From Secundilactobacillus pentosiphilus (lineage in GTDB: Bacteria > Bacillota > Bacilli > Lactobacillales > Lactobacillaceae): DNA of 64,000 nucleotides. The notes beneath the pieces were generated by a model. The model was given only the letters and a program-made list of their open reading frames with translations. It had not been told where the DNA came from and did not search any database. Of the stretch, positions 26,475-35,387 are shown in pieces (position 1 is the first letter of the stretch; every line of letters begins with the position of its first letter). The stretch is from contig NZ_BCMI01000002.1 in assembly GCF_002217985.1 (NCBI RefSeq), positions 1 through 64,000 of the forward strand, read 5' to 3'. Both the position numbers and the translations under genes were made by a program.

Positions 26475-26507
26475 GATAATCATCCCTTCAAATTTGAGTT
26501 TTAACCA

Positions 26508-26546
26508 AAAACAACACCCCATTCGCATTGAATGGGGTGTTGTTTC
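26508..26546 (-). terminator. Attenuator terminator of the leu operon
   Basis: Stem AAACAACACCCCATTC/GAATGGGGTGTTGTTT with T5 read leftward. Its first arm can instead pair with a GAATGGGG copy transcribed just before it (complement at 26553-26560), giving an antiterminator. Confidence 0.9.
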
Positions 26547-26605
26547 GACAAGCCCCATTCCATAACGCAAATAGGACTTGACGTGTTACATTGTCAAATC
26601 CTAGG

Positions 26606-26668
26606 TCATAATAATAAGGCTAATAAAGAGGTTGCAAGTGTTGAGTTGTTATTGAATTGAACAGTCAT
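26606..26668 (-). CDS. leuL: leu operon leader peptide
   Basis: 20 aa, MTVQFNNNSTLATSLLALLL. Six of the last ten codons are Leu (one CTT, then TTA TTA GCC TTA TTA TTA) before TGA. ATG 26668 has a perfect AAGGAGG 8-9 nt upstream. The Leu run and its position before a terminator/antiterminator pair identify it as the attenuation peptide of leuABCD. Confidence 0.9.
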   Translation of the reverse strand: MTVQFNNNSTLATSLLALLL

Positions 26669-26927
26669 CAGATGTACCTCCTTATCTTTCGGTCGTTTTT
26701 AGTATGCTCACAGACTAGCATGCAAAATGAGAGTTGGCAAACCATTTTCTAATATTCCTGTTAGCTGATCGGTTAAAATGACGCCTCATACCAATTACCA
26801 TCGGAATTTCAAGATGACATCGTTTCACAATATTCTTTTTTCTCATGAATATATTCCAATATTTGTCATATTATATTAGAATATCAGCTAACCCACCACA
26901 ATTTTGTAGGTTTGATTCTAACAAATA

Positions 26928-26936
26928 TGCTATACT
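26928..26936 (+). promoter_or_regulatory. Extended -10 promoter of the AbrB/Doc pair
   Basis: TGC-TATACT with no good -35. The AT-rich stretch at 26840-26925 contains near-palindromic AATATT/ATATTC repeats that could be antitoxin operators. Confidence 0.45.
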
Positions 26937-26986
26937 GCTTTTATAGAATTATGAATTTGTTATAACGAAAGGAAACATTTGAGCTC

Positions 26987-27208
26987 ATGAATGAAATTAA
27001 ATCTCAACGTCAAATTATTCAAGTTGGCAATTCATTGGCAATTACGATCCCCGCAAACATTGCTCGAAAACTGGACGTTCAAAAGGGAGATGCTATCGAC
27101 GTCTCCTTCCGCAACGATATCCAGCTCGATGCTCAATTTTTCCAAAGTTTGGAAACGGTCATCGATCAATTTGAAGGTGCACTGAACCAATTGCGGGGTG
27201 GCGAATAA
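26987..27208 (+). CDS. AbrB/MazE-like antitoxin
   Basis: 73 aa. Residues about 6-50 are a SpoVT/AbrB swapped-hairpin DNA-binding domain (QIIQVGNSLAITIPANIARKLDVQKGDAIDV). The C-terminal tail would be the toxin-neutralising segment. It overlaps the next gene by one base (TAATG), the usual antitoxin-toxin coupling. Such antitoxins repress their own operon. RBS GAAAGGAAA is rather far (about 12 nt) from ATG 26987. Confidence 0.82.
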   Translation: MNEIKSQRQIIQVGNSLAITIPANIARKLDVQKGDAIDVSFRNDIQLDAQFFQSLETVIDQFEGALNQLRGGE

Positions 27209-27591
27209 TGCGTTATCTAACAGCAGACGAATTAATCGCTATTAATAGTCGTTTAGCCATCAGAGCTGGTCAGCAGCCAGGCATCAATAACTCTGAACAG
27301 CTGGGCAAGGTCATCGCGGTGCCGCAATCTAACGCCTACGACCAAAACTTACGTGAAATGGTTGCTAATAAAACCGGTTTTTTGATGGAAGCCATCATTG
27401 CCGGCAAACCGTTTGTCAACATGAACCTGCAAACGGCTGCAATCGCAGTTGCCACGCTGGCCGATCTAAACGATTATGAACTGACCTTTACTAACGACGA
27501 ACTGGTTGATTTAGTCGACCGCGTCGATAAAGACCAAGTTGAAGCAACCGACCTGTTCGCAATTTTTAACGGTCATTTAAAACAGAAATAA
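27208..27591 (+). CDS. Doc-like (Fic fold) protein with a degenerate active site
   Basis: 127 aa. The N terminus (MRYLTADELIAINSRLA) and the overall layout match the death-on-curing toxin Doc. The family motif HxFxxANKRTA appears as K67-PFVNMN-LQTA: the catalytic His is Lys, Lys-Arg is Leu-Gln. Doc is a kinase of EF-Tu using this motif, so this protein is probably inactive as a classical Doc or has another chemistry. Paired with the AbrB antitoxin gene; terminator at 27638-27672. Confidence 0.7.
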   Translation: MRYLTADELIAINSRLAIRAGQQPGINNSEQLGKVIAVPQSNAYDQNLREMVANKTGFLMEAIIAGKPFVNMNLQTAAIAVATLADLNDYELTFTNDELVDLVDRVDKDQVEATDLFAIFNGHLKQK

Positions 27592-27637
27592 CCGCTTTAC
27601 AAGCTCCGGGATGATTTATAGGCCATCCTTTTGCGAC

Positions 27638-27672
27638 AAAAAACACAGCCACGAGAATGACTGTGTTTTTTG
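27638..27672 (+). terminator. Intrinsic terminator of the AbrB/Doc pair
   Basis: AAAACACAG/CTGTGTTTT stem with T-run; leftward it also has an A-run and may serve the GH31 gene. Confidence 0.8.
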
Positions 27673-27687
27673 TTGTGTTCTGAAAAT

Positions 27688-29721
27688 TTAATTATTTTTT
27701 TCAAAATCGAGTAGAGATTGAACCGGTTTATCAGCGCGTGTGAATACTGGCATACTTTCAATAGGAGCATCTACAGTAACTTTATTCCCACCTTGATACT
27801 GTTTACCATCACGAACATCAATCCATTTAACACCTGCTGGCAAATAGACTTCTTTGCTTGTTTCACCAGAATGAATGATTGGTGAAACGAGAATGTCTGG
27901 TCCAAACATATACTCATCCGCAACATCCCATGATTCACTATCTTTAGGAAAATCATAGAACAACGGGCGCATTACCGGTGTCCCTTTTTCATGGGCATTC
28001 GTCATTTGTAGTTTAATATAATCACGCAATGCTTCTCTCATAAACAAATACTTTTTTAAGATCTTATAAGTTGACTCTGGGTACTTGTAAATTTCATTAA
28101 AAGCTCCTGACCCGAACGGCTGATTGAACATTCGATCAGCATGCTCAATTGTTTGTTCAGCGGGTTCACGAAAACCGTGAATTCTCATAACCGGACAGAA
28201 CGTTCCAAATTGGAACCATCTGGTCAGCAGTTCATGGAACTTGGGATCCTCGACATTTCCACCAGTAAAACCGCCAATATCCGTCGTCCACCACGGAATA
28301 CCTGACAAACCCGCATTAAGGCCTGCCACTACCTGTTTTTGTAATGATTCGAACGTTGAATGAACATCACCAGACCAGAGTAATGCGCCATATTTTTGAC
28401 TTCCAGCCCAAACACAGCGAACCAAATTTATAATGGCTTTTTGGCCTTCTGCTTTTTGACCGTCATAAAAGGCTTTGGCGTAGTATAGCGGATATATATT
28501 ACTTAACTTAAGTGCCGGCCCCATGTGATACCTAAAGTGGTCAAAATCATACATAAACCCATATTCCGGTTCAGCCTCGTCTAGCCAAAATAATCTGACA
28601 CCGTTATCGAAGTAGTTCTTCTTCGCTTTACTCCAAATGTACTTTCTAGCTCCTGGATTGGTTGCATCAAAAAATGTTTCATTCCCCATGAAATGGTAAG
28701 AATCCCCATACATTCTTTCGGTACGAACTAAATAGCCCTTATCTTCCATTTCATCGTAATTTTCACTATTAATATCGACAGTTGGCCAGATTGACACCAT
28801 CAATTTTATTCCCATCTGTTTTAGTTCTTCAACCATTGATTTAGGATCTGGCCACATTTTGGGATCAAACTTCCATTCCCCTTGTTGTGTCCAGTGAAAG
28901 AAGTCAATCACAATAACACTAATGGGTAAGCCACGATCTTTATACTCATGTGCCACTTTCAATAATTCAGCTTGGTTCCTATACCTTAACTTACATTGCC
29001 AAAAACCACTTGCAAAGTCAGGCATCATCGGTACTTTACCGGTCACATTAGCATATTGTTCTTCAATTTTTGCTGGTGTTTCGCCTGACGTAATCCAAAA
29101 ATCAATTTGATCAGTGTCATAAGCTTCCCATTTCGTTTCATTATTTGCGAAGGTGACTTGCCCGATAGCAGGATTATTCCAGAGAAAGCCATAACCTACG
29201 TTTGAAACAACTAGTGGAACATTGGCTTGAGTATTACGTTGCGCTAATTCCAAAATGCACCCTTTATAGTTCAGCTGCTTTTCTTGACGTTGACCCATCC
29301 CGTAAATTTTCTCATCTTCATGAGGTTCAAAACGCATTGTCGCACTGTAATCGCCACCAATAATTGGTTTTAATTCTCGTCCTGGAATTCCAAGCGGACT
29401 TGTTTTATGACCACCCGGCTTAACCTGCCAACGTTCCTCCAGCAAAGTCTTGCCTTTTCCATTTGTAAATTTCAACCAACCAAAATTGTTAATTTCAGCT
29501 TTGATGTCGCCATTAGTGATCTCACATGAATCATCATTAATACTCGTTTTGGCTTGAATATCTTCAACTGGCAAACTGAGCGCCCAATTTTGCTGTTTAG
29601 TAAAATCAGCGTTTTTGGTAACACGTACTCGAAAACTGTTTTTGCCCCATGGTTGAATTAAAAGCTGTTCTCCCGCATGTGACCATAACAACCCATTATC
29701 TTGTTCTTTAATGACTGCCAT
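27688..29721 (-). CDS. Glycoside hydrolase family 31, alpha-xylosidase/alpha-glucosidase type
   Basis: 677 aa. An N-terminal beta-sandwich of about 200 residues precedes the (beta/alpha)8 barrel and C-terminal beta domains. The nucleophile is D381 in LFWLDEAEPEYG, and the acid/base is probably the Asp of LLWSGDVHST; both are GH31 signatures. The WLD-x-x-EPE form resembles alpha-xylosidases. No signal peptide, so it is cytoplasmic. It lies 2 nt after the GPH transporter gene, which would import the substrate (for example isoprimeverose or an alpha-glucoside; inference). RBS GAAGGGG. Confidence 0.88.
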   Translation of the reverse strand: MAVIKEQDNGLLWSHAGEQLLIQPWGKNSFRVRVTKNADFTKQQNWALSLPVEDIQAKTSINDDSCEITNGDIKAEINNFGWLKFTNGKGKTLLEERWQVKPGGHKTSPLGIPGRELKPIIGGDYSATMRFEPHEDEKIYGMGQRQEKQLNYKGCILELAQRNTQANVPLVVSNVGYGFLWNNPAIGQVTFANNETKWEAYDTDQIDFWITSGETPAKIEEQYANVTGKVPMMPDFASGFWQCKLRYRNQAELLKVAHEYKDRGLPISVIVIDFFHWTQQGEWKFDPKMWPDPKSMVEELKQMGIKLMVSIWPTVDINSENYDEMEDKGYLVRTERMYGDSYHFMGNETFFDATNPGARKYIWSKAKKNYFDNGVRLFWLDEAEPEYGFMYDFDHFRYHMGPALKLSNIYPLYYAKAFYDGQKAEGQKAIINLVRCVWAGSQKYGALLWSGDVHSTFESLQKQVVAGLNAGLSGIPWWTTDIGGFTGGNVEDPKFHELLTRWFQFGTFCPVMRIHGFREPAEQTIEHADRMFNQPFGSGAFNEIYKYPESTYKILKKYLFMREALRDYIKLQMTNAHEKGTPVMRPLFYDFPKDSESWDVADEYMFGPDILVSPIIHSGETSKEVYLPAGVKWIDVRDGKQYQGGNKVTVDAPIESMPVFTRADKPVQSLLDFEKNN

Positions 29722-29723
29722 AC

Positions 29724-31091
29724 TTATTCCCCTTCACTTTCTTTTTGTGCTTCATGCCGTTGCTTTAAATCACTTGCAATTTTAGATTCCATTTTCTCGT
29801 ACTTTCCGTAGAAGAAGACTGGGATCATAGCACATGCAAATAAAGCAATAGAAACCCAGATAAAACTAAATTTAATTCCGAAAAGCGAACGTGCAGTTTG
29901 TGCTTTATTCGCAACATAGCCAAAATGAGCCAATATCATAGATGGGATAAAGCCAGCAATCCCACTGCCCATCTTGATGCAAAATGAACTACCCAACGCG
30001 GTCAAGATTCCGGAAGAATGAATTCCTGTCTTCCATTCACCAAAATCAACGGCTTGGCTTAACATTGAAAATGGCATCGTTACAGCAACACCTGAACCCA
30101 TGTTACCGATAATCCAGCCAGTTAAAGCAAGTGGGATACTCGTTCCTGCAGCAAATACAATCAGTTGTCCGACAATCGCAATTGAAAATCCAGCAATCCA
30201 AATTTGCGTCTTTGTAAATCTCTTATTCAACCAAGGAATCAGTAAAATCATGAATAATTGTAGGGAAGCCAGTGAGTTAAATATTGAGACCAAATTTTTA
30301 TTACCAAAGTTATAAGTAAAATAATAGACTAGAGTCGAATTTCGATTGGTGTATGCCATCCAGTAAAACAGATTACTGATAACGATGATCACCCATGGCC
30401 AATTCCCTTTAATAGCTTTAACACTCTTATTAATTGGCACTTTTTTGACGGAAACTGGCACTCTTTCTTTAACAACGGTAAAAGCATGTAAAGTAATAAT
30501 TAAAAAGATAACCGCTACAATTAAAATAAAAATTCTAAATCCTACAGTATCATTACCCTTACCTAGTATGCCTACTAATGGTAAACATGCCGCATTAATA
30601 ATGAATCCGCCTAACTGTGATCCAACCAGCCGCCATGAATTTGCCTTTAGCCGTTCACCAGGGTTAGGAGAAAGCGTTGGTAAAATTGAAGTTAGTGGAG
30701 TATTAATACCTGTATACAGCACACCGGTTAAAATATACGTCACTGCGCACCAAATAATTTTCGTCTTGTAAGGTAACCCAGGATTCCAAAACATCATAAC
30801 TGCTGAAATAGCAAACGGAAATGCCACCCACAAAAAGTATGGCCGTGACCGACCGTATTTAGAATGCGTAATATCGATTAATGCTCCCCAAATCGGTGCA
30901 TCAATAGCATCAAAGCCACGAGCAATCAACAATATTACACCTGCGACTGCAACTGGAATCTTTGCAACGTCAGTATAAAAGTACAACAGATAACTACTAA
31001 GCAAGAAATATATTAAAACTTGGGCAAAATTCAAGCTAGCGTAATTAAACATTTCGTAGTTACTTAAGAACTGCTTAGTCTTTTTTTTCAA
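29724..31091 (-). CDS. GPH family glycoside/cation symporter
   Basis: 455 aa with 12 hydrophobic segments. Family features: FDAIDAPIWGALIDITHSKYGRSRPY in loop 2-3, where GPH/MelB proteins have D-x-x-x-D...GRxRP. Start chosen is TTG 31091 (reading LKKKTKQFLSNYEMFNYA) behind GGAG; an ATG at 31142 would add 17 residues with no RBS. First gene of a two-gene operon with GH31, divergent from the araC gene. Imports a sugar or glycoside by cation symport. Confidence 0.85.
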   Translation of the reverse strand: MKKKTKQFLSNYEMFNYASLNFAQVLIYFLLSSYLLYFYTDVAKIPVAVAGVILLIARGFDAIDAPIWGALIDITHSKYGRSRPYFLWVAFPFAISAVMMFWNPGLPYKTKIIWCAVTYILTGVLYTGINTPLTSILPTLSPNPGERLKANSWRLVGSQLGGFIINAACLPLVGILGKGNDTVGFRIFILIVAVIFLIITLHAFTVVKERVPVSVKKVPINKSVKAIKGNWPWVIIVISNLFYWMAYTNRNSTLVYYFTYNFGNKNLVSIFNSLASLQLFMILLIPWLNKRFTKTQIWIAGFSIAIVGQLIVFAAGTSIPLALTGWIIGNMGSGVAVTMPFSMLSQAVDFGEWKTGIHSSGILTALGSSFCIKMGSGIAGFIPSMILAHFGYVANKAQTARSLFGIKFSFIWVSIALFACAMIPVFFYGKYEKMESKIASDLKQRHEAQKESEGE

Positions 31092-31142
31092 AATGTTCAC
31101 TCCAAACCTTTTAATATTAGTTACTCGAGTAATTAAATACAT

Positions 31143-31156
31143 TGTATTCGCTTACA
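31143..31156. promoter_or_regulatory. cre-like catabolite control site
   Basis: TGTATTCGCTTACA fits the CcpA consensus TGWAANCGNTNWCA with one mismatch. It lies just upstream of the transporter/GH31 operon, as expected for glucose repression. Confidence 0.6.
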
Positions 31157-31189
31157 TTGCTATGGATAAACTGCTATAATTGCATAAAG

Positions 31190-31263
31190 AGTGGACTTTT
31201 TGAAAATTCGTCATTTTTTTGGTTCATAATTTAGCACAATTAAGGTCATATAGTGGACTTTTT
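31190..31263 (+). promoter_or_regulatory. Direct repeats, candidate AraC-protein binding sites
   Basis: AGTGGACTTTTT occurs at 31190-31201 and at 31252-31263, 62 bp (about six helical turns) apart, in the intergenic region between the divergent operon and the araC gene. A CTTACA-18-TATAAT promoter for the regulator lies at about 31150-31179. Confidence 0.5.
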
Positions 31264-31298
31264 CTCATTGAATAAAATAAAAGGTGGACAAAATAAAC

Positions 31299-32209
31299 AT
31301 GGATACTGATTCGAACAATATTTATCTATTAAATAGTGATAGACCATTTCATTATTTTGTATCAGGAAAATACATCGCTAAAGCTGGATGGAAGCATGAA
31401 CGAAGTATGCTAAGTGAAAATTACGAGCTAGTAATCGGTATTAAGGGGAAAGCATTTATTACTATTAACGGTAATGATCATATTCTTCAAAAAGGGACAT
31501 GTTTGTTATTTCCGCAAAATGCAAGTGTTGAAGGCTATAAAAAATCAGACACAGATATTGAATTCTATTGGTTTCATTTTTCCCCAAAGATGAACATAAA
31601 AAAATAACTGTAGAGGAGCTTGATGACTCCTTGGGGGATAGTAATAAGCTAAGCAAAATAATCAACTACGCTATTTTACCTGAGGAATACTCAATTGAAG
31701 AGTTTGATAAAATTCTAACCTCTGCAAACGAAACATTAGCCCTCTCCCAAGAATTAAATTACACTGATGCCATAATGTCTTATGCCGTTACCAAACTCGT
31801 TCTCCAAATTTCTAATGATTACATCAATTCCTTGCATAAACTTGTAGCCGAAAATCCAAAAGCTCACATGATTAAAGATTGGATTAAGGCCAATTTAAAT
31901 AGCAACCTATCCGTAAAAGACGTCGCCGCTAACTTTGATTTCAACTACCGTTACCTAAGCCGTTTATTGAAAGCAGAAACGGGATTCACCGTTGAAAATT
32001 ACATCCTTTTTTTGAAGATCAACATTGCCAAACGCCTACTTTTAGAGTCAAATTTGCCACTTAAAGTAATATCAGATAGGGCCTATTTTAATGATGAAAA
32101 ATACTTTTTGCGACTGTTTAAAAAAAAGGTTGGCATTACGCCAACCTCCTATCGAAAAAACTTTATGAAAGAATTCTTAATCAATGGCAAAACAGATAAG
32201 GATAATTAA
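31299..32209 (+). pseudogene. AraC family regulator interrupted by a -1 frame change at an A7 run
   Basis: The first frame (31299-31607) encodes an AraC-type N-terminal cupin sensor and stops at TAA right after AAAAAAA (31598-31604). The other frame (open from 31568 to 32209) continues HKKITVEELDDSLGD and carries two C-terminal helix-turn-helix motifs (SVKDVAANFDFNYRYLSRLLKAE; VISDRAYFNDEKYFLRLFKKKVG). Joined at the A7, the protein reads NIKKITVEELDDS and has normal length (about 303 aa). The zero-frame phase is A_AAA_AAA, a -1 slippery heptamer, so it may still be expressed. ATG 31299 follows AAAGGTGG. Predicted regulator of the adjacent transporter/GH31 operon. Confidence 0.75.
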
Positions 32210-32224
32210 AAACTAAACTGTATC

Positions 32225-32262
32225 TATCCCCAAGTTGTTTCAAGCTTTGGGGATACTTTTTT
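32225..32262 (+). terminator. Intrinsic terminator of the araC gene
   Basis: TATCCCCAAG/CTTTGGGGATA hairpin then T6. Its stem resembles the hairpin at 64-95. Confidence 0.75.
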
Positions 32263-33694
32263 AACTATTATTACCCCTGGTCTTCAAATTTAAAGTGTCT
32301 TTTTCATTAATATATTTAAACACCTGTTCACCCGCCTGACGGCCAAAAACCACCGTTTCGGCAATGGAATTACCGCCAATTCGGTTATTACCGTGAAGGC
32401 CGCCAGCAATTTCACCCGCAGCGTAAAGTCCCTTAATGGTTGCGCCATTTTGGTCGAGCACTTCCGTTCGATGATTAATGGCAAGGCCCCCCATGGTGTA
32501 ATGAACGGCCGGTGCAATGTGAATGGCAAAGAAGGGCGCCGTTGAAATGTCACGGTCCATGCCGGTGGTCCGGTTAAATGCCGGGTCATTTTGATCGGCA
32601 ACAGCGGCGTTCCAAGCGGTAACCGTCTGTTTCAGTGCATCCGTGCCAAAGTCTAACTGCTTTGCCAAGTCTTCCAATGACGCACCCGTATGAACTAAAC
32701 CGATCGAATCGTAAAATTCAACCGCCTTAACACGGTCGCGAATACCCTGATCAAGAATCAGGTAAGCACCGCTCTCGTGTAAGCTGTCAATCGCTGCAGT
32801 GACGTTCTTTCGCGTGTCTAATTCGTTGACGAAACGGTCACCATGCTGATCAACTAGAATGGCGCCTTCACCGCGAACGGCTTCGCCAATAAGGTAAGCG
32901 TGCGGTGTATCTTGCTGGACTGTGGGGTGGACCTGCACCTGATCCATATCGACCAGTTTAGCGCCCAGTGCCTGTGCCAGCTTGATGCCATCACCGGTTG
33001 CGCCGGGTTGGTTAGTGGTCTTCATGCCCTTTAAGTCAGGCCGGTATTTGGCTAGCATCTTTGGGTTAGCCCCGAAGCCGCCGGTGGCCAGAATAACGGC
33101 ATCCGCAGTTAGCGGTCCGCTTTGTCTGCCCGTGGTGGCCCGCACGCCGCTGACTCTGCCATCCAAATCAGTGGTCAGCTCAGTGACTTTTAACCCAGCA
33201 AACAGCGGAATATGGGCTTTTTGGACTTGCTTAAGCAGCTCGGTAACCAGAAAGCCGCCGATTGCTGCAAGTGAACTGGGTCGATGTGTCCGCATTTTAC
33301 TCATCCCGCCAGTGATTGTGAGCGCGTCCAGCCGAATATCATGGTCAGCCAGCCAATCGATGGCTAAAGCGGCGTGTTCGGTAAAGTACTTCAGCAGTTC
33401 CGGGTTATTTTGACCGCCGCCGCCCTTTAAGGTTTCATCGTAGAATGCTTGATAACTGTCCACCACATGGTGCTTTAACTGTACGTTGGTTTCCGCGGCG
33501 TTCATGCCTGACGAAGCCCGGTTCGTGTTGCCGCCCAGCTGCGCCATCTTTTCAATGATCACGGGTTTTAAACCTAACTCGTGTGCCTGAATGGCCGCTG
33601 TCATCCCGGCTGCGCCTGAACCAATCACGATCACGTCATAGTGCTTACGCAGCTGCGTGAGTGAAGTCGGTTGAAAATGAAATTTTTCCGCCAT
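32261..33694 (-). CDS. Fumarate reductase flavoprotein subunit (soluble, flavocytochrome c type)
   Basis: 477 aa. FAD-binding N terminus YDVIVIGSGAAGMTAAIQAHELG, then EKMAQLGGNTNRASSGMNAAET. Catalytic-domain features: QVHPTVQQ, EAVRGEGAILVDQ, RFVNELDTR, HYTMGGLAIN and the C-terminal GLHGNNRIGGNSIAETVVFGR. It is about the size of the FAD domain alone, with no N-terminal FMN-binding domain or heme domain, so its electron donor must be separate. It lies 33 nt after fumC on the same strand: fumarase and fumarate reductase make a malate-to-succinate electron sink. Confidence 0.88.
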   Translation of the reverse strand: MAEKFHFQPTSLTQLRKHYDVIVIGSGAAGMTAAIQAHELGLKPVIIEKMAQLGGNTNRASSGMNAAETNVQLKHHVVDSYQAFYDETLKGGGGQNNPELLKYFTEHAALAIDWLADHDIRLDALTITGGMSKMRTHRPSSLAAIGGFLVTELLKQVQKAHIPLFAGLKVTELTTDLDGRVSGVRATTGRQSGPLTADAVILATGGFGANPKMLAKYRPDLKGMKTTNQPGATGDGIKLAQALGAKLVDMDQVQVHPTVQQDTPHAYLIGEAVRGEGAILVDQHGDRFVNELDTRKNVTAAIDSLHESGAYLILDQGIRDRVKAVEFYDSIGLVHTGASLEDLAKQLDFGTDALKQTVTAWNAAVADQNDPAFNRTTGMDRDISTAPFFAIHIAPAVHYTMGGLAINHRTEVLDQNGATIKGLYAAGEIAGGLHGNNRIGGNSIAETVVFGRQAGEQVFKYINEKDTLNLKTRGNNS

Positions 33695-33727
33695 TATTGT
33701 CCCCCTGTCTTTAAATCAATGAACTGA

Positions 33728-35116
33728 TCACTTATTTTTGTCAATATTCGTCATGTCGATCGGCACGACCCATTTATCGTATTCTGCTTCCGTCAGCAAG
33801 CCTGATTTTAAGGCCGCTTCTTTCAAATTAGTGCCTTCTTTTAGAGCTTTCTGGGCAATCGTGGCACTTTCGTGATAGCCGATATGCGGTGATAACGCCG
33901 TCACGATCATTAACGAACGGTCCACTAATTCAGCCATCCGCTTGGCGTTAACGGTCAGCCCATGGATCATCTTATCAGCAAAGCCGCGCATGGTTCCGGT
34001 CAGTAATTCAGCCGATTCAAGGAAAGCTGCGACCAAGACCGGTTTGTAAACGTTCATTTCAAAATTACCTTGGCTAGCGGCCATATCAACGACCACGTCA
34101 TTACCCATGACCCGGACCGCCGCCATGGTCAGGGCTTCCGCCTGCGTTGGGTTTACCTTGCCGGGCATGATGGAAGATCCCGGTTCGTTTGCCGGAATGT
34201 TTAATTCACCGTAACCGGCACGCGGGCCAGATGCCAGGAACCGCACATCGTTAGCGATCTTCATCAGATCGGCGGCCAGCGTTTTAATGGCGCCGTGAAC
34301 CACGTTTAACCCGGAATGGTGAGCTAGACCGTAGAATTTATTGGTCTCCGCGGTAAAGTGCAGATGATAAACCTGACTCATCTTATCGGCAATGATATCC
34401 GCAAAACCAGGAGCAGCGTTTAGGCCGGTTCCAACCGCGGTACCGCCCATCGCTAATTCACTCAGAGTCTTCCCCAGTGTTTGCAGGTAAGCTAAATCGT
34501 GTTCCAAAGCACTGACCCAGCCAGAGACCTCTTGGCCAAAAGTCAGCGGCGTGGCATCTTGCAGGTGGGTCCGGCCAATTTTAACCGTCTGCCAGTACTT
34601 TTCCTGCTTCACTTTTAATTCATCAATTAAATGCTGGGTGGCTTCTTCCAAGCGGCTGACTGCCTTGGCCGCCGTGATGTTCATGGCCGTTGGGAAAATG
34701 TCGTTAGAACTTTGGCCCTTGTTAACGTCATCGTTTGGCAAGATCTCGATTGCCGCGTTGAGTTTAGCCGCCTGGTGAGCAACTACTTCGTTGACGTTCA
34801 TATTGGTCTGCGTCCCGGACCCGGTTTGGTAGACCACCAACGGGAAGTCCTGGCGCAAGTCTGCGTCACTGAGTGCCAGTAAGGTATCAATTGCTTTCAC
34901 GATTAAATCGGCCTTGGCACTGTCAAGCGTCTTTAATTCCTTGTTGGCAACAGCGGCCGCCCGTTTGATTTGCAGCAACGCCTTGATGATTTCAAGCGGC
35001 ATTTTTTCGCCAGTGGGAAAGTTCTGCCGGCTTCTTTCGGTTTGCGCGCCCCAGAGTGCCGCGGAAGGTATCTCAACTTCGCCGATCGTATCTGATTCAA
35101 TTCTGTAATCTGCCAT
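33728..35116 (-). CDS. fumC: Fumarate hydratase class II
   Basis: 462 aa, iron-independent homotetrameric fumarase interconverting malate and fumarate. Signature GSSIMPGKVNPTQ is present, as are TGSGTQTNMNVNEV and the region KIGRTHLQDATPLTFGQE. Start ATG 35116 (MADYRIESDTIGE) with GGAGG upstream. First gene of the fumC-frdA operon. Length is family-typical. Confidence 0.96.
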   Translation of the reverse strand: MADYRIESDTIGEVEIPSAALWGAQTERSRQNFPTGEKMPLEIIKALLQIKRAAAVANKELKTLDSAKADLIVKAIDTLLALSDADLRQDFPLVVYQTGSGTQTNMNVNEVVAHQAAKLNAAIEILPNDDVNKGQSSNDIFPTAMNITAAKAVSRLEEATQHLIDELKVKQEKYWQTVKIGRTHLQDATPLTFGQEVSGWVSALEHDLAYLQTLGKTLSELAMGGTAVGTGLNAAPGFADIIADKMSQVYHLHFTAETNKFYGLAHHSGLNVVHGAIKTLAADLMKIANDVRFLASGPRAGYGELNIPANEPGSSIMPGKVNPTQAEALTMAAVRVMGNDVVVDMAASQGNFEMNVYKPVLVAAFLESAELLTGTMRGFADKMIHGLTVNAKRMAELVDRSLMIVTALSPHIGYHESATIAQKALKEGTNLKEAALKSGLLTEAEYDKWVVPIDMTNIDKNK

Positions 35117-35387
35117 TTTTTAACCTCCATTGATCTTTGACTGCTATGTAGTGATCCTTAACGCCATATCAGGATAGTCTAAATTCTACACCATTAAAAC
35201 CACCGTTTGCCATCCCGTTTAAATTTTCACGTACGAGAAATAACTTCAATTTACCACTCGTTTAGAACCGTTTTACCGCAATTTCAACCGTAATTTAGCC
35301 AGACTCATGTTAATCTGTCTGATTCTATAGTAGAATTGATTTCTAATTAAGTTCGTCTTTAACACGCTATTTTTAGGAGGAAAATTT

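Larger units (their letters stand above)
26508..26700 (-). promoter_or_regulatory. Transcription attenuation leader of leuABCD
   Basis: In order of transcription: leader peptide (26668-26606), a pause hairpin AGGATTTGAC/GTCAAGTCCT (26573-26602), antiterminator arm GAATGGGG (26553-26560), and the terminator (26508-26546). When leucyl-tRNA is scarce, ribosomes stalled on the Leu codons would prevent the pause hairpin and favour antitermination. Confidence 0.85.
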
